Made by a program: the position numbers and the translations under genes
Shown here: piece by piece, positions 16,439 through 26,162 of the stretch
How the letters are laid out: each line of letters opens with the position of its first letter
Position numbering within the stretch: the stretch's first letter is position 1
Notes under the pieces: generated by a model
What the model saw: only the letters and a program-made list of their open reading frames with translations
Told to the model about the DNA's origin: nothing
Database searches by the model: none
Assembly (NCBI RefSeq): GCF_038396755.1
Contig: NZ_CP149822.1
Coordinates: 3,224,001-3,288,000, forward strand
Direction: 5' to 3'
Origin: Chitinophaga pollutisoli
Lineage (GTDB): Bacteria > Bacteroidota > Bacteroidia > Chitinophagales > Chitinophagaceae
DNA: 64,000 nt

Positions 16439-17434
16439 TTAAGCGACCGGGGCGGTTTTTACGGCGCCGGGGTTCATGAGCGCTTTGCGCACCCATCTTC
16501 CGTGTTCTTCGGCCCATTGGCGCACCTGCAGACGCTCTGCGTTGCAGGGGCCGCCGCCATTGATGACTTTTTTAAACAGGTCCCAGTCCGGATCGGAGAA
16601 GCGCCATTTCCCGGTTTCGTCTTTCTGCAGCTCGGGGTCGGGAAGCGTCATGCCCAGTTCGCGGATTTTGGGAACGTACTGGTCGAGGAATTGATTGCGC
16701 ATATCGTCGTTGCTCGCCATCTTCACCTTCCATTGCATCAGCTTTTCGCTATGGACGGAGGTTTTATCCGGCGGGCCGAAGAAGTGCATAATGGGTTGCC
16801 ACCAACGGTTGAGCGCATCCTGCAGCATCTGTTTCTGCGCGGGGGTGCCCGTCGCCAGTTCAATGAAAGCGTCGTGCCCCTGTTTGAGGTGGAAGCTTTC
16901 TTCGTAGCAGATGCGTTCGAGCGCGCGGCAATAAGGCCCGTACGAGCCTTTCGCATTGGCGACCTGATTCACAATGGCGGCCGCATCAATGAGAAAACCG
17001 ATCACGGTCACATCCGCCCAGGTTTCCGCCGGGTAGTTGAACACATTGGAATACTTGGATTTGCCGCTGAGGAGATCGTTGATCATGGCTTCGCGGCTTT
17101 TGCCGAGGGTTTCGGCGGCGTTGTAGAGCAGCTGTCCGTGCCCGATCTCATCCTGCACCTTGGCGATGAGCGCCAGTTTGCGTTTGAAGCCCGGCGCCCG
17201 GGTGATCCAGGTGCCTTCGGGCAATGCCCCGATGATCTCGGAATGGGCGTGCTGTTCGATGAGCCGGATCAGCTGGCGCCGGTATTCCGATGGCATCCAG
17301 TCGCCCGGTTCGATTTTTTCCCCTCTTGCGATGCGGGCTTCGAATTCGGCCAGCTTAACGGGGTCGTCGTGCAATTGCTCTTCTTTCAACTGCCGTTTAT
17401 TGGGTTCGTCGAAAATGTATCCTCCACCGTACAT
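16439..17434 (-). CDS. paaA: Phenylacetyl-CoA epoxidase catalytic subunit PaaA
   Basis: About 331 residues from ATG 17434 ([16 protein letters not shown]). The longer frame up to 17527 was rejected because a promoter-like TTGG-N19-TAATTTAC pair lies inside it on the minus strand. Hallmarks: [39 protein letters not shown], diiron ligands in [20 protein letters not shown] and [15 protein letters not shown]. It oxidises the ring of phenylacetyl-CoA using the PaaE reductase. paaE and downstream paaFGHJK are not in the window. Confidence 0.95.
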   Translation of the reverse strand: MYGGGYIFDEPNKRQLKEEQLHDDPVKLAEFEARIARGEKIEPGDWMPSEYRRQLIRLIEQHAHSEIIGALPEGTWITRAPGFKRKLALIAKVQDEIGHGQLLYNAAETLGKSREAMINDLLSGKSKYSNVFNYPAETWADVTVIGFLIDAAAIVNQVANAKGSYGPYCRALERICYEESFHLKQGHDAFIELATGTPAQKQMLQDALNRWWQPIMHFFGPPDKTSVHSEKLMQWKVKMASNDDMRNQFLDQYVPKIRELGMTLPDPELQKDETGKWRFSDPDWDLFKKVINGGGPCNAERLQVRQWAEEHGRWVRKALMNPGAVKTAPVA

Positions 17435-17550
17435 AGGTGATTGTTTTGGTCTACCGTAAATTACGGATTTCCCCAGACCCGACCAATTTCCTTTCCCGTG
17501 GCGGCTTTCCGGATTTTTTGAAGTCAAATTGATTTGCGAACTTTAAGGAT

Positions 17551-18165
17551 ATGCGCTCCTTCTTCACCATGTTCCTGTCCCTGGCTCCCTTTGGTGTGCC
17601 GCCTTCGCCGCCGGTGGAGCGGACAGAAGTGCTGAAGGTCGTATTCACGGAAGACCTGCGCCCGTACGACATCACTTCCGACACGCTGTTCTACCACCAG
17701 GGCCATGCCTCCGCAACCGATTTCAGAGGGCTCCCCGGCACGGGGAAACGCTCCGACGCCGTCAGCTTCACCAGCTTCGGGTTCGACGGCACCACCCGCC
17801 GCTACCGCGACACGCTCGAAATCCGCCTCACCCTCCAGGTCTTCTGGGTGCGCTCCTCCTCCTGGACCCGCATCATGCCCCCTTCCCGCCACATCCTCAC
17901 CCACGAACAACTTCACTTCGACATCACCCGCCTCGTCGCCGAACGATTCCGGAAAAAAGTGCTGTCTATGCCCATGACGATCGACGATCATGACAGCCGC
18001 ATCCAATACGAATACCTCGAATCTTTCCGGGAAATGAACCGCCTCCAGGAAGCCTTCGACGATGAAGCCCTCCACGGCGCCAACGGCGTCGTCGAGGAAC
18101 ATTGGATACGCCGCATCCGCTCCGCCCTCCGGGAAGAAGGCGTGACGCCGCCGGAACTTCCCTGA
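17551..18165 (+). CDS. Putative secreted HEXXH protein (DUF922-like)
   Basis: 204 residues. Short hydrophobic start (MRSFFTMFLSLAPFG), a beta-rich N-terminal half (VSFTSFGFDG, LEIRLTLQVFWVRSSSWT), then ILTHEQLHFDITRLVAERF at ~116-135. HEQLH fits the HEXXH zinc metallopeptidase motif and this exact context is seen in DUF922-type proteins. Whether it is an active protease is unproven. Divergent from paaA with ~115 bp between. Confidence 0.7.
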   Translation: MRSFFTMFLSLAPFGVPPSPPVERTEVLKVVFTEDLRPYDITSDTLFYHQGHASATDFRGLPGTGKRSDAVSFTSFGFDGTTRRYRDTLEIRLTLQVFWVRSSSWTRIMPPSRHILTHEQLHFDITRLVAERFRKKVLSMPMTIDDHDSRIQYEYLESFREMNRLQEAFDDEALHGANGVVEEHWIRRIRSALREEGVTPPELP

Positions 18166-18254
18166 TTCCGCCGCCCGGCTTCCGGCCGATTTCCTATCTT
18201 TATAAAATATCCCACCCAGGATATACGTTTAATTTCCAACGCTTAAACCTCCTT

Positions 18255-19688
18255 ATGAACAAGCTCCAGACGTTCGGCGCCTGCCTCGCAGCGGGAATCG
18301 CCCTCTTCACCCAGATCGCATGTAAAAAAAGTAACAAAAAAGACGATAACCCTGACGTCAACCAGTACAAACACGTCAACGACTGGATTTACCAAAACAT
18401 GAAGGAGGTCTACTACTGGAACGACCAAATGCCCGCCAGCCCCAACTACGCCCAAATGCCTCCCGCGTTTTTCAGTTCGCTGCTGAAGCAACCGGAAGAC
18501 CGTTACTCCTGGATCCAGGATAATTTCGAAGAACTGCTGGCCAGCCTTTCCGGTGTGACGAAAGAGTCCGGCATTGATTTCGACCTGTTTCCCATCACCG
18601 GCAACGGCGGCACTCTGATCGCAGGCATTATCAGTTATGTAAAGAAGGGCAGTCCGGCAGAAGCCGCGGGCATCGTGCGCGGCGACGTCTTTTTCCAGAT
18701 AAGCGGCAAAACATTCCCGTATACCGGCCGGCAGGCTGAAGTAAACGCTTTCGTGGATGCCCTCGGCGCCAATCACAGCCTGGGGATCCGCAAGATGCTG
18801 AAAGGTTCGGATGGCCGCGACAGTATGTCCGACGCGCGCATTGTGCCTTTGACCGTAGTAGAATTCGCGGAAAACCCGGTGTACCTCGATTCCGTGTATA
18901 CGATCGATGGCAAGAAGATCGGGTATTTCGTTTATAACTTTTTCGCGCCGGATAAAGGCGACGACAGTTTCGCCTACGACAACCAGGTAGACGCAGTATT
19001 TGGCCGCATGAAAGCCGCCGGTGTGCAGCATTTCATTCTTGACCTGCGCTACAACCCCGGCGGAGATGGCCGTTCTACCATCAACATCGGCAGTAACCTC
19101 GTAAAAGGCGCCGCGGCCGGCGACGAATTCTTCCACCGCAAATTCAACACCGCGTTCGAAGCCGCGCTCAAAGCGGAATACGGCGCAGATTACCCGATCA
19201 GCAAATTCACGGCCGAAGCGAACAACATCGGCAACCAGCTCACCGATCTGATCATCCTGACCTCTTCCGGAACGGCTTCCGCGAGTGAGTTGGTCATCAA
19301 CGGGCTGCGCCCATATATGAACGTTTACCTCATCGGCGATACCACCGAAGGTAAAAACCTCGGTTCTTTCTCGATCTACGAGGAAAACGACGCGCGCAAC
19401 AAATGGGGCATGCAGCCGATCGTGTCGCAGACGTTCAATAAACTCAACCAGAGCGATTATTCCGGCGGCTTCGCGCCTAACGAAAAATACCAGGAAACCC
19501 TTCATCTCGGCGTACTCGGCAGCATCGAAGAGCCCATGCTCGCCAAAGCGCTGACCCGCATCCTTGGCCACGCGCCCGCAGCCCGGAAAGCCGCGCCCGC
19601 AGGCAGCCGCACCATGATGAATAAAATCGGCACCAGCCGGAGCTTCAAAGCATACAGCGGCCGGATGACGGATCAGTTCCCCCGGTAA
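18255..19688 (+). CDS. S41 family (C-terminal processing) peptidase, lipoprotein
   Basis: 477 residues from ATG 18255, chosen because MNKLQTFGACLAAGIALFTQIAC is a lipoprotein signal (Cys ~23); the open frame upstream overlaps the previous gene. A short helical cap (~35-90), a PDZ-like domain (~110-200, AGIVRGDVFFQISG), then the S41 catalytic core: FILDLRYNPGGDG, LTSSGTASASELVINGL (nucleophile Ser of the SSGTASASE block) and GDTTEGKNLGS (general base Lys). Probably a periplasmic serine protease. TATCTTTA upstream resembles a -7 element. Confidence 0.92.
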   Translation: MNKLQTFGACLAAGIALFTQIACKKSNKKDDNPDVNQYKHVNDWIYQNMKEVYYWNDQMPASPNYAQMPPAFFSSLLKQPEDRYSWIQDNFEELLASLSGVTKESGIDFDLFPITGNGGTLIAGIISYVKKGSPAEAAGIVRGDVFFQISGKTFPYTGRQAEVNAFVDALGANHSLGIRKMLKGSDGRDSMSDARIVPLTVVEFAENPVYLDSVYTIDGKKIGYFVYNFFAPDKGDDSFAYDNQVDAVFGRMKAAGVQHFILDLRYNPGGDGRSTINIGSNLVKGAAAGDEFFHRKFNTAFEAALKAEYGADYPISKFTAEANNIGNQLTDLIILTSSGTASASELVINGLRPYMNVYLIGDTTEGKNLGSFSIYEENDARNKWGMQPIVSQTFNKLNQSDYSGGFAPNEKYQETLHLGVLGSIEEPMLAKALTRILGHAPAARKAAPAGSRTMMNKIGTSRSFKAYSGRMTDQFPR

Positions 19689-19705
19689 TTCAATACTTTT
19701 TCCCA

Positions 19706-19736
19706 TAAAAAAGGCGCCTCACCGGGCGCCTTTTTC
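19706..19736. terminator. Bidirectional Rho-independent terminator
   Basis: Stem GGCGCC (19713-19718) / GGCGCC (19725-19730) extended by flanking A6 on the left and T5 on the right, between the convergent S41 and M28 peptidase genes. Confidence 0.88.
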
Positions 19737-19739
19737 AAT

Positions 19740-20630
19740 TTATTTATCCATCTGCCGGACCACTTCCAGCACGGTGTTCGCCGCCTGGTAAAAGAAGGAA
19801 GGCTGGATGCGTGAAAACTCGTCGCTGGGCCGGTGGTAATCTGGATGATCCTCTACTCCAAAATAAATAAAAGGAATCTTTCGGGCATGGAACGCGCCCT
19901 GGTCGCTTTGCGACGTCCAGTCCTGGCTGCCGCTTCCGGGATTATCGTGCCCGGTGAGTAGTTTAATGCTCGAAGTGGCGGCGGCAGCGGTGATATAAGG
20001 TTTGAGTTGGGGATAATGGAAAGTACCGCAGGCGTAAAGTTCGTTTTTATCATTGCGGCTCACCATGTCAAGGTTGATATTGGCAACGATTTTCCCGATC
20101 GGCACGGGCGGGCGGGCCACGAATGCCCTCGCGCCCTGGAGCCCCATCTCTTCCGCGTCGAACGCGGCGAAAATGAGCGTGTATTTCGGCGGGTGTTTAG
20201 CGAACCATGCGGCGATCCCGAGGATGGCGGCCACGCCGGAAGCGTTATCATCGGCCCCGTTGTAAATGCTGTCCGCAACGCCCTGCGCATGTCGCGTGCC
20301 CACGTGGTCGTAATGCGCGGAAATGACGATCACGCTGTCGGATGTGCCGGGGATGTAGCCGTACAGATTGGTGCCCATGATACGCTCCGTGCCATGGGTG
20401 AAATAGAACGATTGTTCGAAGGTGCCCGACATGGGTTGGATGCCGGCTTGTTTGAAGCGGTCGAGCAGGTAGAATTGCGCCAGCCGGTTGCCTTTGGAGC
20501 CCGTGAGCCGGCCCATGAACTTGTCGGCGCTGAGGGTTTCCACGTCTTTCAGCAACCACGCGGAATCCACTTGCGCGCTGGTGGCGCTTGCCACAAAGGC
20601 GCAACAGATCAGGGTCAGGATTTTCTTCAT
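19740..20630 (-). CDS. M28 family peptidase, secreted
   Basis: 296 residues from ATG 20630 (MKKILTLICCAFVASATSAQ, a signal peptide cleaved near AQ). The frame upstream of this ATG does not look like protein. Zinc-site motifs: ISAHYDHVG, YNGADDNASGVAAILGIA, DAEEMGLQGA, NLDMVSR and HPDYHRPSDEF. The single-domain form, without PA or PDZ, differs from the M28 enzyme at the left edge of the window. Expected to be a periplasmic aminopeptidase. Confidence 0.93.
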   Translation of the reverse strand: MKKILTLICCAFVASATSAQVDSAWLLKDVETLSADKFMGRLTGSKGNRLAQFYLLDRFKQAGIQPMSGTFEQSFYFTHGTERIMGTNLYGYIPGTSDSVIVISAHYDHVGTRHAQGVADSIYNGADDNASGVAAILGIAAWFAKHPPKYTLIFAAFDAEEMGLQGARAFVARPPVPIGKIVANINLDMVSRNDKNELYACGTFHYPQLKPYITAAAATSSIKLLTGHDNPGSGSQDWTSQSDQGAFHARKIPFIYFGVEDHPDYHRPSDEFSRIQPSFFYQAANTVLEVVRQMDK

Positions 20631-20688
20631 CTGGATCGCATTTTCCCAAATGTAGCGAATACCGGCTGCTAAATCCGGCAGCGGCATA

Positions 20689-20720
20689 AAAAAACCGGCC
20701 CCTGTCAGGAGCCGGCTGTA
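20689..20720. terminator. Hairpin terminator after feoB
   Basis: CCGGC (20695-20699) / GCCGG (20711-20715) with a CCCTGTCAGGA loop that itself can pair, preceded by seven A on the plus strand. This gives a U tract for the minus-strand feoB transcript. Confidence 0.7.
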
Positions 20721-20737
20721 TGTAAATAAATGACGTG

Positions 20738-22861
20738 TTATTGGAAGATATTGTACACCGCCCAGCTGCACACGTAAGCGAGGAGGGTCATGTACACGAA
20801 CTGGATGATGGGATATTTCCAGCTTTTTGTTTCGCGCTTCACGATGGCGAGCGTACTCATGCACTGCATGGCAAAAGCGTAGAAGATCATGAGCGACAGC
20901 CCCGTGGCCAGGGTATACACCGGCCGCCCGTCGGACCATTTGGCAGCGGCCATTTTCTCCCGCAGCGTAGCGTCACTTTCTTCCGCGTCCACACTGTACA
21001 GCGTGGCCATCGTACCCACAAACACCTCGCGGGCGGCGAAGGAAGTAATCAACGCGATACCGATTTTCCAGTCGTAACCCAGGGGTTTTACCACCGGCTC
21101 GATAGCGTGGCCTACAATACCGGCGTAACTGTTGGCCAGTTTGGCGGATTGCATTTCACGGTCGAGCTGCGTAAGCGTTTCTTCGTCCGTAACAGCCGCC
21201 ATTTGCGTTTCGTACTGCTGGTGGACGGCTTCCATTCGGTTAGACGGGCCGTAGGAAGCGAGGAACCACAGTATGATCGAAATCACCATGATCACCTTAC
21301 CGGCGTCCGTGATAAATATCTTCGATTTTTCTACCATCGTGGTACCAACGTTTTTCCAGCGGGGTGCGCGGTAAACGGGCAATTCCATGATGAAGTAGCT
21401 TTTTTCCCTGATCTTGATGAACAGTTTCATCACCGCGGCCACGATAAATGCCATCACAAAACCAAGCAGGTACAACACCATCATGGCGAGCCCCTGCAAA
21501 TTGAATACGCCGAAGACCGGAGTGTCCGGCACCACCAGGGCGATCATGATGGTATAAACGGGCAGCCTGGCGGAGCAGCTCATCAGCGGCGTGATCATAA
21601 TGGTAATAAGGCGCTCTTTCCGGTTTTCGATGTTCCTCGCCGCCATGATGGCGGGCACAGCGCAGGCTACACCGGAAATCAAAGGCATCACTGATTTCCC
21701 GTTCAGGCCCACCTGCCGCATGAGACGGTCGGTGAGGAAGGAAATGCGCGCCATATATCCCGTATCTTCCAGGATAGTGATCAACCCGAAGAGAATGGCG
21801 ATCTGGGGAATGAAGATGACGATCCCCCCGATACCGGCGATAATACCGTTCACCAGTAGGTCGGTCCAGCTGTTGTCGGGCAGCACTTCCGATACCCAGC
21901 CGCCTAACGACCCGAATACGCCGTCGATCAGGTCCATCGGGTAGGAGGCGAGCCAGAAAATGCTTTGGAACATGAGGAAAAGAACGCCCAGCAAGATGAC
22001 ATATCCCCAGACGCGGTGCAGGAGGATATTGTCGATCCGTTCCGTCTGTAGCTGCTGCTGCAGGGGATCGGTTTCCACCACCGTTCCATTCATGATATGC
22101 TTGATGCGGGCGTAACGCTGCATGATCTCGTCGGCCTGCACTTTGGTCTTATTGAAATTTTGCGCTTTCAGTAATTCACGGATGTCGTGCTGCTTGTTTG
22201 CAGGGATGAAAGGCAGCTCCTCGTGGTTGGCTGCGACGTGTAGCGCGGCATAATCGCTCGACACGGGGAAGATCGCCTTCACGCCGTCAATCACCGCGGG
22301 CGCGAGCTGACGGCTGTCGATGAACTCACGCGCGGGCGACTGGAATTTCTCCTGCGCGATCAGTTCTATATTCTTTTTTAACGGTTGAAGCCCTTTGTTC
22401 TTACGCGGATTGATAGCCACCACGGGCACGCCCAGCTCGCGTTCCAGCCCTGCCAAATCGACTTCGATGCCTTTTTTCTTGGCCAGGTCCATCATGGTAA
22501 GACCGATAATTACCGGCATTTTCAGATCAATGATCTGCGAGCAGAAGAGCAGGTTGCGTTTGAGATTGGAAGCGTCCGCGATGATGATAATCATATCCGG
22601 CCGGTCGGTCCCTTCGGGATGGAGGAGCACATCATACGTCACAAATTCGTCCGCGCTTTTCGGGTACAGGGAATATGTGCCGGGCAGGTCGATGATATTC
22701 GCCTCAAGCGTCGGCGAGATGCGGGCGCTGCCGGTTTTCTTGTCTACCGTAACGCCGGGGAAGTTGCCTACTTTCTGATTTAATCCTGTCAGCGCATTAA
22801 AGAGCGAGCTTTTGCCGCTGTTCGGATTGCCGACCAGCGCAATATTGATTGGTGCCTTCAT
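20738..22861 (-). CDS. feoB: Ferrous iron transport protein B
   Basis: 707 residues, full length. N-terminal G domain: G1 GNPNSGKSS (~11-19), G2 around FPGVTVDKKTG, G3 DLPGTYSL; helical GDI region; then the eight-plus-helix pore with Gate motifs (ISGVACAVPAIMAAR, MSCSARLPVY) and a C-terminal MSTLAIVKRETKSWKY. At G4, where NMxD is usual, the sequence reads LTMMD (Thr instead of Asn). It transports Fe2+ into the cytoplasm. No feoA is adjacent; a stand-alone feoA is ~30 kb away at 52877. Confidence 0.95.
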   Translation of the reverse strand: MKAPINIALVGNPNSGKSSLFNALTGLNQKVGNFPGVTVDKKTGSARISPTLEANIIDLPGTYSLYPKSADEFVTYDVLLHPEGTDRPDMIIIIADASNLKRNLLFCSQIIDLKMPVIIGLTMMDLAKKKGIEVDLAGLERELGVPVVAINPRKNKGLQPLKKNIELIAQEKFQSPAREFIDSRQLAPAVIDGVKAIFPVSSDYAALHVAANHEELPFIPANKQHDIRELLKAQNFNKTKVQADEIMQRYARIKHIMNGTVVETDPLQQQLQTERIDNILLHRVWGYVILLGVLFLMFQSIFWLASYPMDLIDGVFGSLGGWVSEVLPDNSWTDLLVNGIIAGIGGIVIFIPQIAILFGLITILEDTGYMARISFLTDRLMRQVGLNGKSVMPLISGVACAVPAIMAARNIENRKERLITIMITPLMSCSARLPVYTIMIALVVPDTPVFGVFNLQGLAMMVLYLLGFVMAFIVAAVMKLFIKIREKSYFIMELPVYRAPRWKNVGTTMVEKSKIFITDAGKVIMVISIILWFLASYGPSNRMEAVHQQYETQMAAVTDEETLTQLDREMQSAKLANSYAGIVGHAIEPVVKPLGYDWKIGIALITSFAAREVFVGTMATLYSVDAEESDATLREKMAAAKWSDGRPVYTLATGLSLMIFYAFAMQCMSTLAIVKRETKSWKYPIIQFVYMTLLAYVCSWAVYNIFQ

Positions 22862-22997
22862 CCTTATCTGTTCCTCCGGTGGTTTTTTGAATATGCAAAA
22901 TTAGCAATTAATCAGGGAGGGAAATGATCGGATCGGGAAAAAAGGAGGAGCGGCGGCCCGATTTACGGGGAATCTCCCGCAAAACCCCGCGGAAATG

Positions 22998-23024
22998 AAA
23001 AAGCCGCGGTGAATACCGCGGCTC
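22998..23024 (-). terminator. Rho-independent terminator for the PadR-PspC operon
   Basis: AGCCGCGG (23002-23009) / CCGCGGCT (23016-23023) with loop TGAATA; five A on its left give a U tract to minus-strand RNA. It lies 45 bp after the PspC gene stop. Confidence 0.85.
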
Positions 23025-23068
23025 CTCAGGTTTTAGAAACTAAACTTATTGTGACGAATTGCTATATA

Positions 23069-24856
23069 TTAAGAATAGGCTACCGGTGTGTTGAACAGGA
23101 AACCGACGAACGGTCGGCTTGCCGTGGCTTTGGGTTCCGCTGCCGCAGGAACGGTGTCCGTTTTGGCGGGAGCGGGGTTTTCCCTGTCGGGGCCCCGGTA
23201 GCGGTAGTTGCGATCGAGCGAGTCGCGCTGGTGGCGTTCTGAACCCGGTGCGGGCGGCAGATCTCGTCTTTCCCAATCACCGTTATCGTTCATTTTCAAT
23301 TCCATGCGATCATGTTCATCCCAGTTATGCCCTTCATCCCACCAGCGGCCCCGGCGGTAGCCGTCGAAGTGGAAATGGTTGCGTGCTTCCCGGTCCACGA
23401 TCACCTCTTTGCCGGCCGGTACATAAATCGTGAGATACACACGCTGCAGCCGGTATTTGGAATCGCGCGGGATGGAGAAACCGCTGGGCAGGAAAATCAC
23501 CGAATCACGCTGGCTGATCTGGAACTGGATCTGGCGGGCCAGGTCGCGGGCTTCAGCGCTGGAGCGGCCCCTCGACTTCTTGCCCATCATGATGCTGAAC
23601 TTATCGTCCAGGCTCTTTTCCATATTGATGACGATGTGCCCTATCACGATGGTATCTTCCGAGATCCGTACATGGTCGTCGAACATCGGGTGGTCATCGA
23701 TATCCAGCATTTCGTCGGCCGTTGAAATGATGAGCCGGCCGGTGGAGGGCTGCTGGATGGTGAGCTGTTCCCGTACGCCGTTTTCAGTTGAGAAGTCGCG
23801 GGAAACGGATACGGCCAGGGCGATGGCGAGCACGATACCGAGGATCCAGAAGAACCCGAGCGTCATGCCGGCGTATTTATTCGGCATCCGGTTGCCGGTG
23901 ATTTTGCGCACCAGAAAGAGTATGAGCGAAAGGATGGGAACGCCTATCAGCAGGGCAAGGGCAGGCCAGAAGAGCATCGACTGGGTACCTTCTGCGAAGA
24001 TGAGGTCTTTGATCGGCACCAGGACCGCGGAAAAGGAGGCAGCGGCGATCAGACCCACTACCATCACGAAGAGCAGAACAAATCCGAAGAAGAGGAAGAA
24101 CCCTTTGGCAATCCACACGATGGCGTTGCCCAGTCCCCGGAAGAAAGACTCTATTGCAGATCCGGCATCTCTACCGAACTGTTTCCCGCGGCCCGCGGAA
24201 AAATTTCGCACATCCTCCCCCATACCTTCCATGCGGGCGCGGATCTGGTTCATTTCTTCCTGAACGGTTGCTTTGATATTATTTACGTCTACGCGTTCCC
24301 CCCGCATTTCCAGTTTTTCCGCCGCGGAATCTGCTTCAGGCGTGGCAAACCAGAGGATGAGGTACACGAGGATACCGCCGCCCCAGAAGAGGGCTGTGAT
24401 CACGAAAAGGATGCGCAGGATCACGGGATCGATGCGGAAGTAAGCAGCCAGGCCGGAGCACACGCCGCCGATTACCTTATTATCCCCGTCGCGGTAAAAG
24501 CGTTTACGCGGACGAACATACGAAGGATCGAAAGCGTATTGCTGTTGTTGTTGCTGGGATTGGGAATTATTGGCGTTGTTGCCGGCGGGTTGTTCGTCGC
24601 CGAATTGTTCGGGCGTGCCCATGGCGGCTTTGATCTCGTTGACGTCTACATCGGTGATACAGTGTGCGCCCTTTTTAATCTTATCCTGGAAGATTTCCGC
24701 GATGCGGCTTTCAATATCGCTCACGATCTCGTCGGCGCCCTCTTCCTGCGAGAAATATCGCTTGAGGCTGTCCAGATACTGCCTGAGCAGCTCGTATGCC
24801 GAATCCTCGATGGGAATCAGGCGGCTGGAGAGGTTTATGTTGATAATCTTTTTCAT
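23069..24856 (-). CDS. PspC domain envelope-stress protein
   Basis: 595 residues. The first ~105 residues form a soluble helical module (MKKIININLSSRLIPIEDSAYELL, VDVNEIKAAMGTPEQFG) typical of Bacteroidota PspC proteins, then a Gln-rich linker. The PspC domain (~117-175, RFYRDGDNKVIGGVCSGLAAYFRIDP) follows. Four more membrane segments cluster between ~240 and 365. A long C-terminal beta-rich periplasmic domain ends in low-complexity charged sequence. It follows the PadR gene by 35 bp, and is likely controlled by it. Confidence 0.9.
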   Translation of the reverse strand: MKKIININLSSRLIPIEDSAYELLRQYLDSLKRYFSQEEGADEIVSDIESRIAEIFQDKIKKGAHCITDVDVNEIKAAMGTPEQFGDEQPAGNNANNSQSQQQQQQYAFDPSYVRPRKRFYRDGDNKVIGGVCSGLAAYFRIDPVILRILFVITALFWGGGILVYLILWFATPEADSAAEKLEMRGERVDVNNIKATVQEEMNQIRARMEGMGEDVRNFSAGRGKQFGRDAGSAIESFFRGLGNAIVWIAKGFFLFFGFVLLFVMVVGLIAAASFSAVLVPIKDLIFAEGTQSMLFWPALALLIGVPILSLILFLVRKITGNRMPNKYAGMTLGFFWILGIVLAIALAVSVSRDFSTENGVREQLTIQQPSTGRLIISTADEMLDIDDHPMFDDHVRISEDTIVIGHIVINMEKSLDDKFSIMMGKKSRGRSSAEARDLARQIQFQISQRDSVIFLPSGFSIPRDSKYRLQRVYLTIYVPAGKEVIVDREARNHFHFDGYRRGRWWDEGHNWDEHDRMELKMNDNGDWERRDLPPAPGSERHQRDSLDRNYRYRGPDRENPAPAKTDTVPAAAEPKATASRPFVGFLFNTPVAYS

Positions 24857-24891
24857 CTCTGAATCTTGGTTTTTAGGTTTTGGATGGGTAT

Positions 24892-25233
24892 TTATTGATG
24901 AGATTCCGATTGCTGGGTGAGTTGGTGAACAGCGTTGGCGAGTTCGTTCCAGGTGGCCTCCAGGACTTTGTAAAAGGATTCACCTTTATCCGTCATGGAG
25001 AAGTATTTGCGCGGGGGGCCCGAACTGCTTTCTACCCAGCGGTAGGTGAGGAACTCCGCGTTCTTGAGGCGTGTCAGAAGCGGATATAAAGTCCCTTCCA
25101 GGATATCCAGCTTCGCTTCTTTCATTTTTTCAATAATGTCTGAAGGGTAAGCCTCGCCTTGCTTGATGATGGAAAGGATGCAGAACTCGAGCACCCCTTT
25201 TCTCATCTGTGATTGTGTGTTATCTATATTCAT
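24892..25233 (-). CDS. PadR family transcriptional regulator
   Basis: 113 residues. Winged helix with QMRKGVLEFCILSIIKQGEAYPSDIIEKMKEAKL, LEGTLYPLLTRLKNAEFLTYRW, GPPRKYFSMTDKGESF, and a short C-terminal dimerisation helix. PadR proteins respond to small molecules or cell-envelope signals. Pairing with the downstream PspC gene is common in Bacteroidota, and suggests autoregulated envelope stress control. A perfect TATCTTTG -7 element lies on the minus strand at 25283-25290. Confidence 0.92.
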   Translation of the reverse strand: MNIDNTQSQMRKGVLEFCILSIIKQGEAYPSDIIEKMKEAKLDILEGTLYPLLTRLKNAEFLTYRWVESSSGPPRKYFSMTDKGESFYKVLEATWNELANAVHQLTQQSESHQ

Positions 25234-25282
25234 GGCAAGTGAGCTTTTTTTATTTTGGGCTGATTCTTTCAGCTTGACAATT

Positions 25283-25290
25283 CAAAGATA
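25283..25290 (-). promoter_or_regulatory. -7 promoter element for the padR-pspC operon
   Basis: The minus strand reads TATCTTTG, an exact TAnnTTTG match, about 50 bp upstream of the PadR start. The AT-rich flank (25291-25330) with ACTATGCAATACACAAT could hold a PadR operator, but no clean ATGT-N8-ACAT was found. The rest of 25234-25560 appears empty. Confidence 0.6.
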
Positions 25291-25599
25291 CAAACAATTT
25301 ACTACTATGCAATACACAATACCCTTTAATGCAAAATAACTTGTTTAGAATGTTACCGGCAAAATGCCGATAATGCCGTTGGTATTGAGTTTGGGGAGAA
25401 AGAAGGGAGTAGGATTGCGACGATTGAATTGTGATGAGCGGTAAATGGGAATGATGGGCTTTCTGGTAGTTATTTAATTGTAATCACCGGATTTATAACG
25501 GCTTAAGGGTTATTTAACATTTTTTTGACCGGGAAAAATATGATTTATGGATTTGGGGGGTTACTTTTGCTCAACAAGAAAGTGTGTAATTTACAATTG

Positions 25600-25899
25600 A
25601 TGAAAAAGCTAATCAGTATTTTCCTTTTCGGCCTGATGTGCATTCAGGTGCTTCCTATCAAGGAAGTAGGGAAATTGCTGTTTAATAATCAGATTGTAGA
25701 AGAGCATGTGGAAGGGAACTGCAGCGCGAAAGGCATCAAGCTTTCGCCGAGCGATCTCAACTGCCATAAATATGGTGAGGAAGAGACCGAGATGAACCCG
25801 GCCCTGTTTCTGAAAACACTTACTTATCGTTTAATGGAAGATATTCCTGCCGGTCCTGTGCAGGAAATCCAAACCCCTCCTCCGAACGTGCTTGCTTAA
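25600..25899 (+). CDS. Small hypothetical exported protein
   Basis: 99 residues from ATG 25600 (MKKLISIFLFGLMCIQVLPIKEVGKLLF); the frame upstream to 25525 contains the promoter-like TACTTTTG at 25562-25569 and is not coding. The mature part has two Cys (NCSAKG, LNCHKY) and a proline-rich end. This size and layout (short signal, IKEVGKLLFNNQ, HVEGNC) recurs in Bacteroidota as uncharacterised small proteins. Function unknown. Confidence 0.65.
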   Translation: MKKLISIFLFGLMCIQVLPIKEVGKLLFNNQIVEEHVEGNCSAKGIKLSPSDLNCHKYGEEETEMNPALFLKTLTYRLMEDIPAGPVQEIQTPPPNVLA

Positions 25900-26162
25900 T
25901 AGCCGTTCGCGCCACCCCGCTCCGGGGCCTGGCGCATTGACTTTTCATTTTTAATCTATTACTCTCTACGGAAGACGCATTGCAAAGCCGGTCCTGAGGC
26001 TGTTTCGATGTTCCCGTTCATGAGCTGCTCCGCGGGCGGCTAATGCACGGCGATGATCGCGACGGGCCCGATGTGCTGGCGACAAACGTTCCGGCATGGC
26101 CTTTAACGACTGCAGGCCAGCCAGTACGCGCGATGCCGGGTTTCCGAATAAAAACAAGCTAA

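Noticed and set aside
18243..19706. 487-codon frame antisense to the S41 peptidase
   Set aside because: The S41 peptidase has a lipoprotein signal and intact catalytic motifs; the antisense frame does not resemble a protein.
20735..21694. 319-codon frame antisense to feoB
   Set aside because: Shadow frame; translation is His/Arg-rich and feoB is full length on the other strand.
25966..26157. 63-codon minus-strand frame before the SulP gene
   Set aside because: Ala/Arg-rich translation without hydrophobic or structural pattern; the ~260-bp interval shows no other signal.
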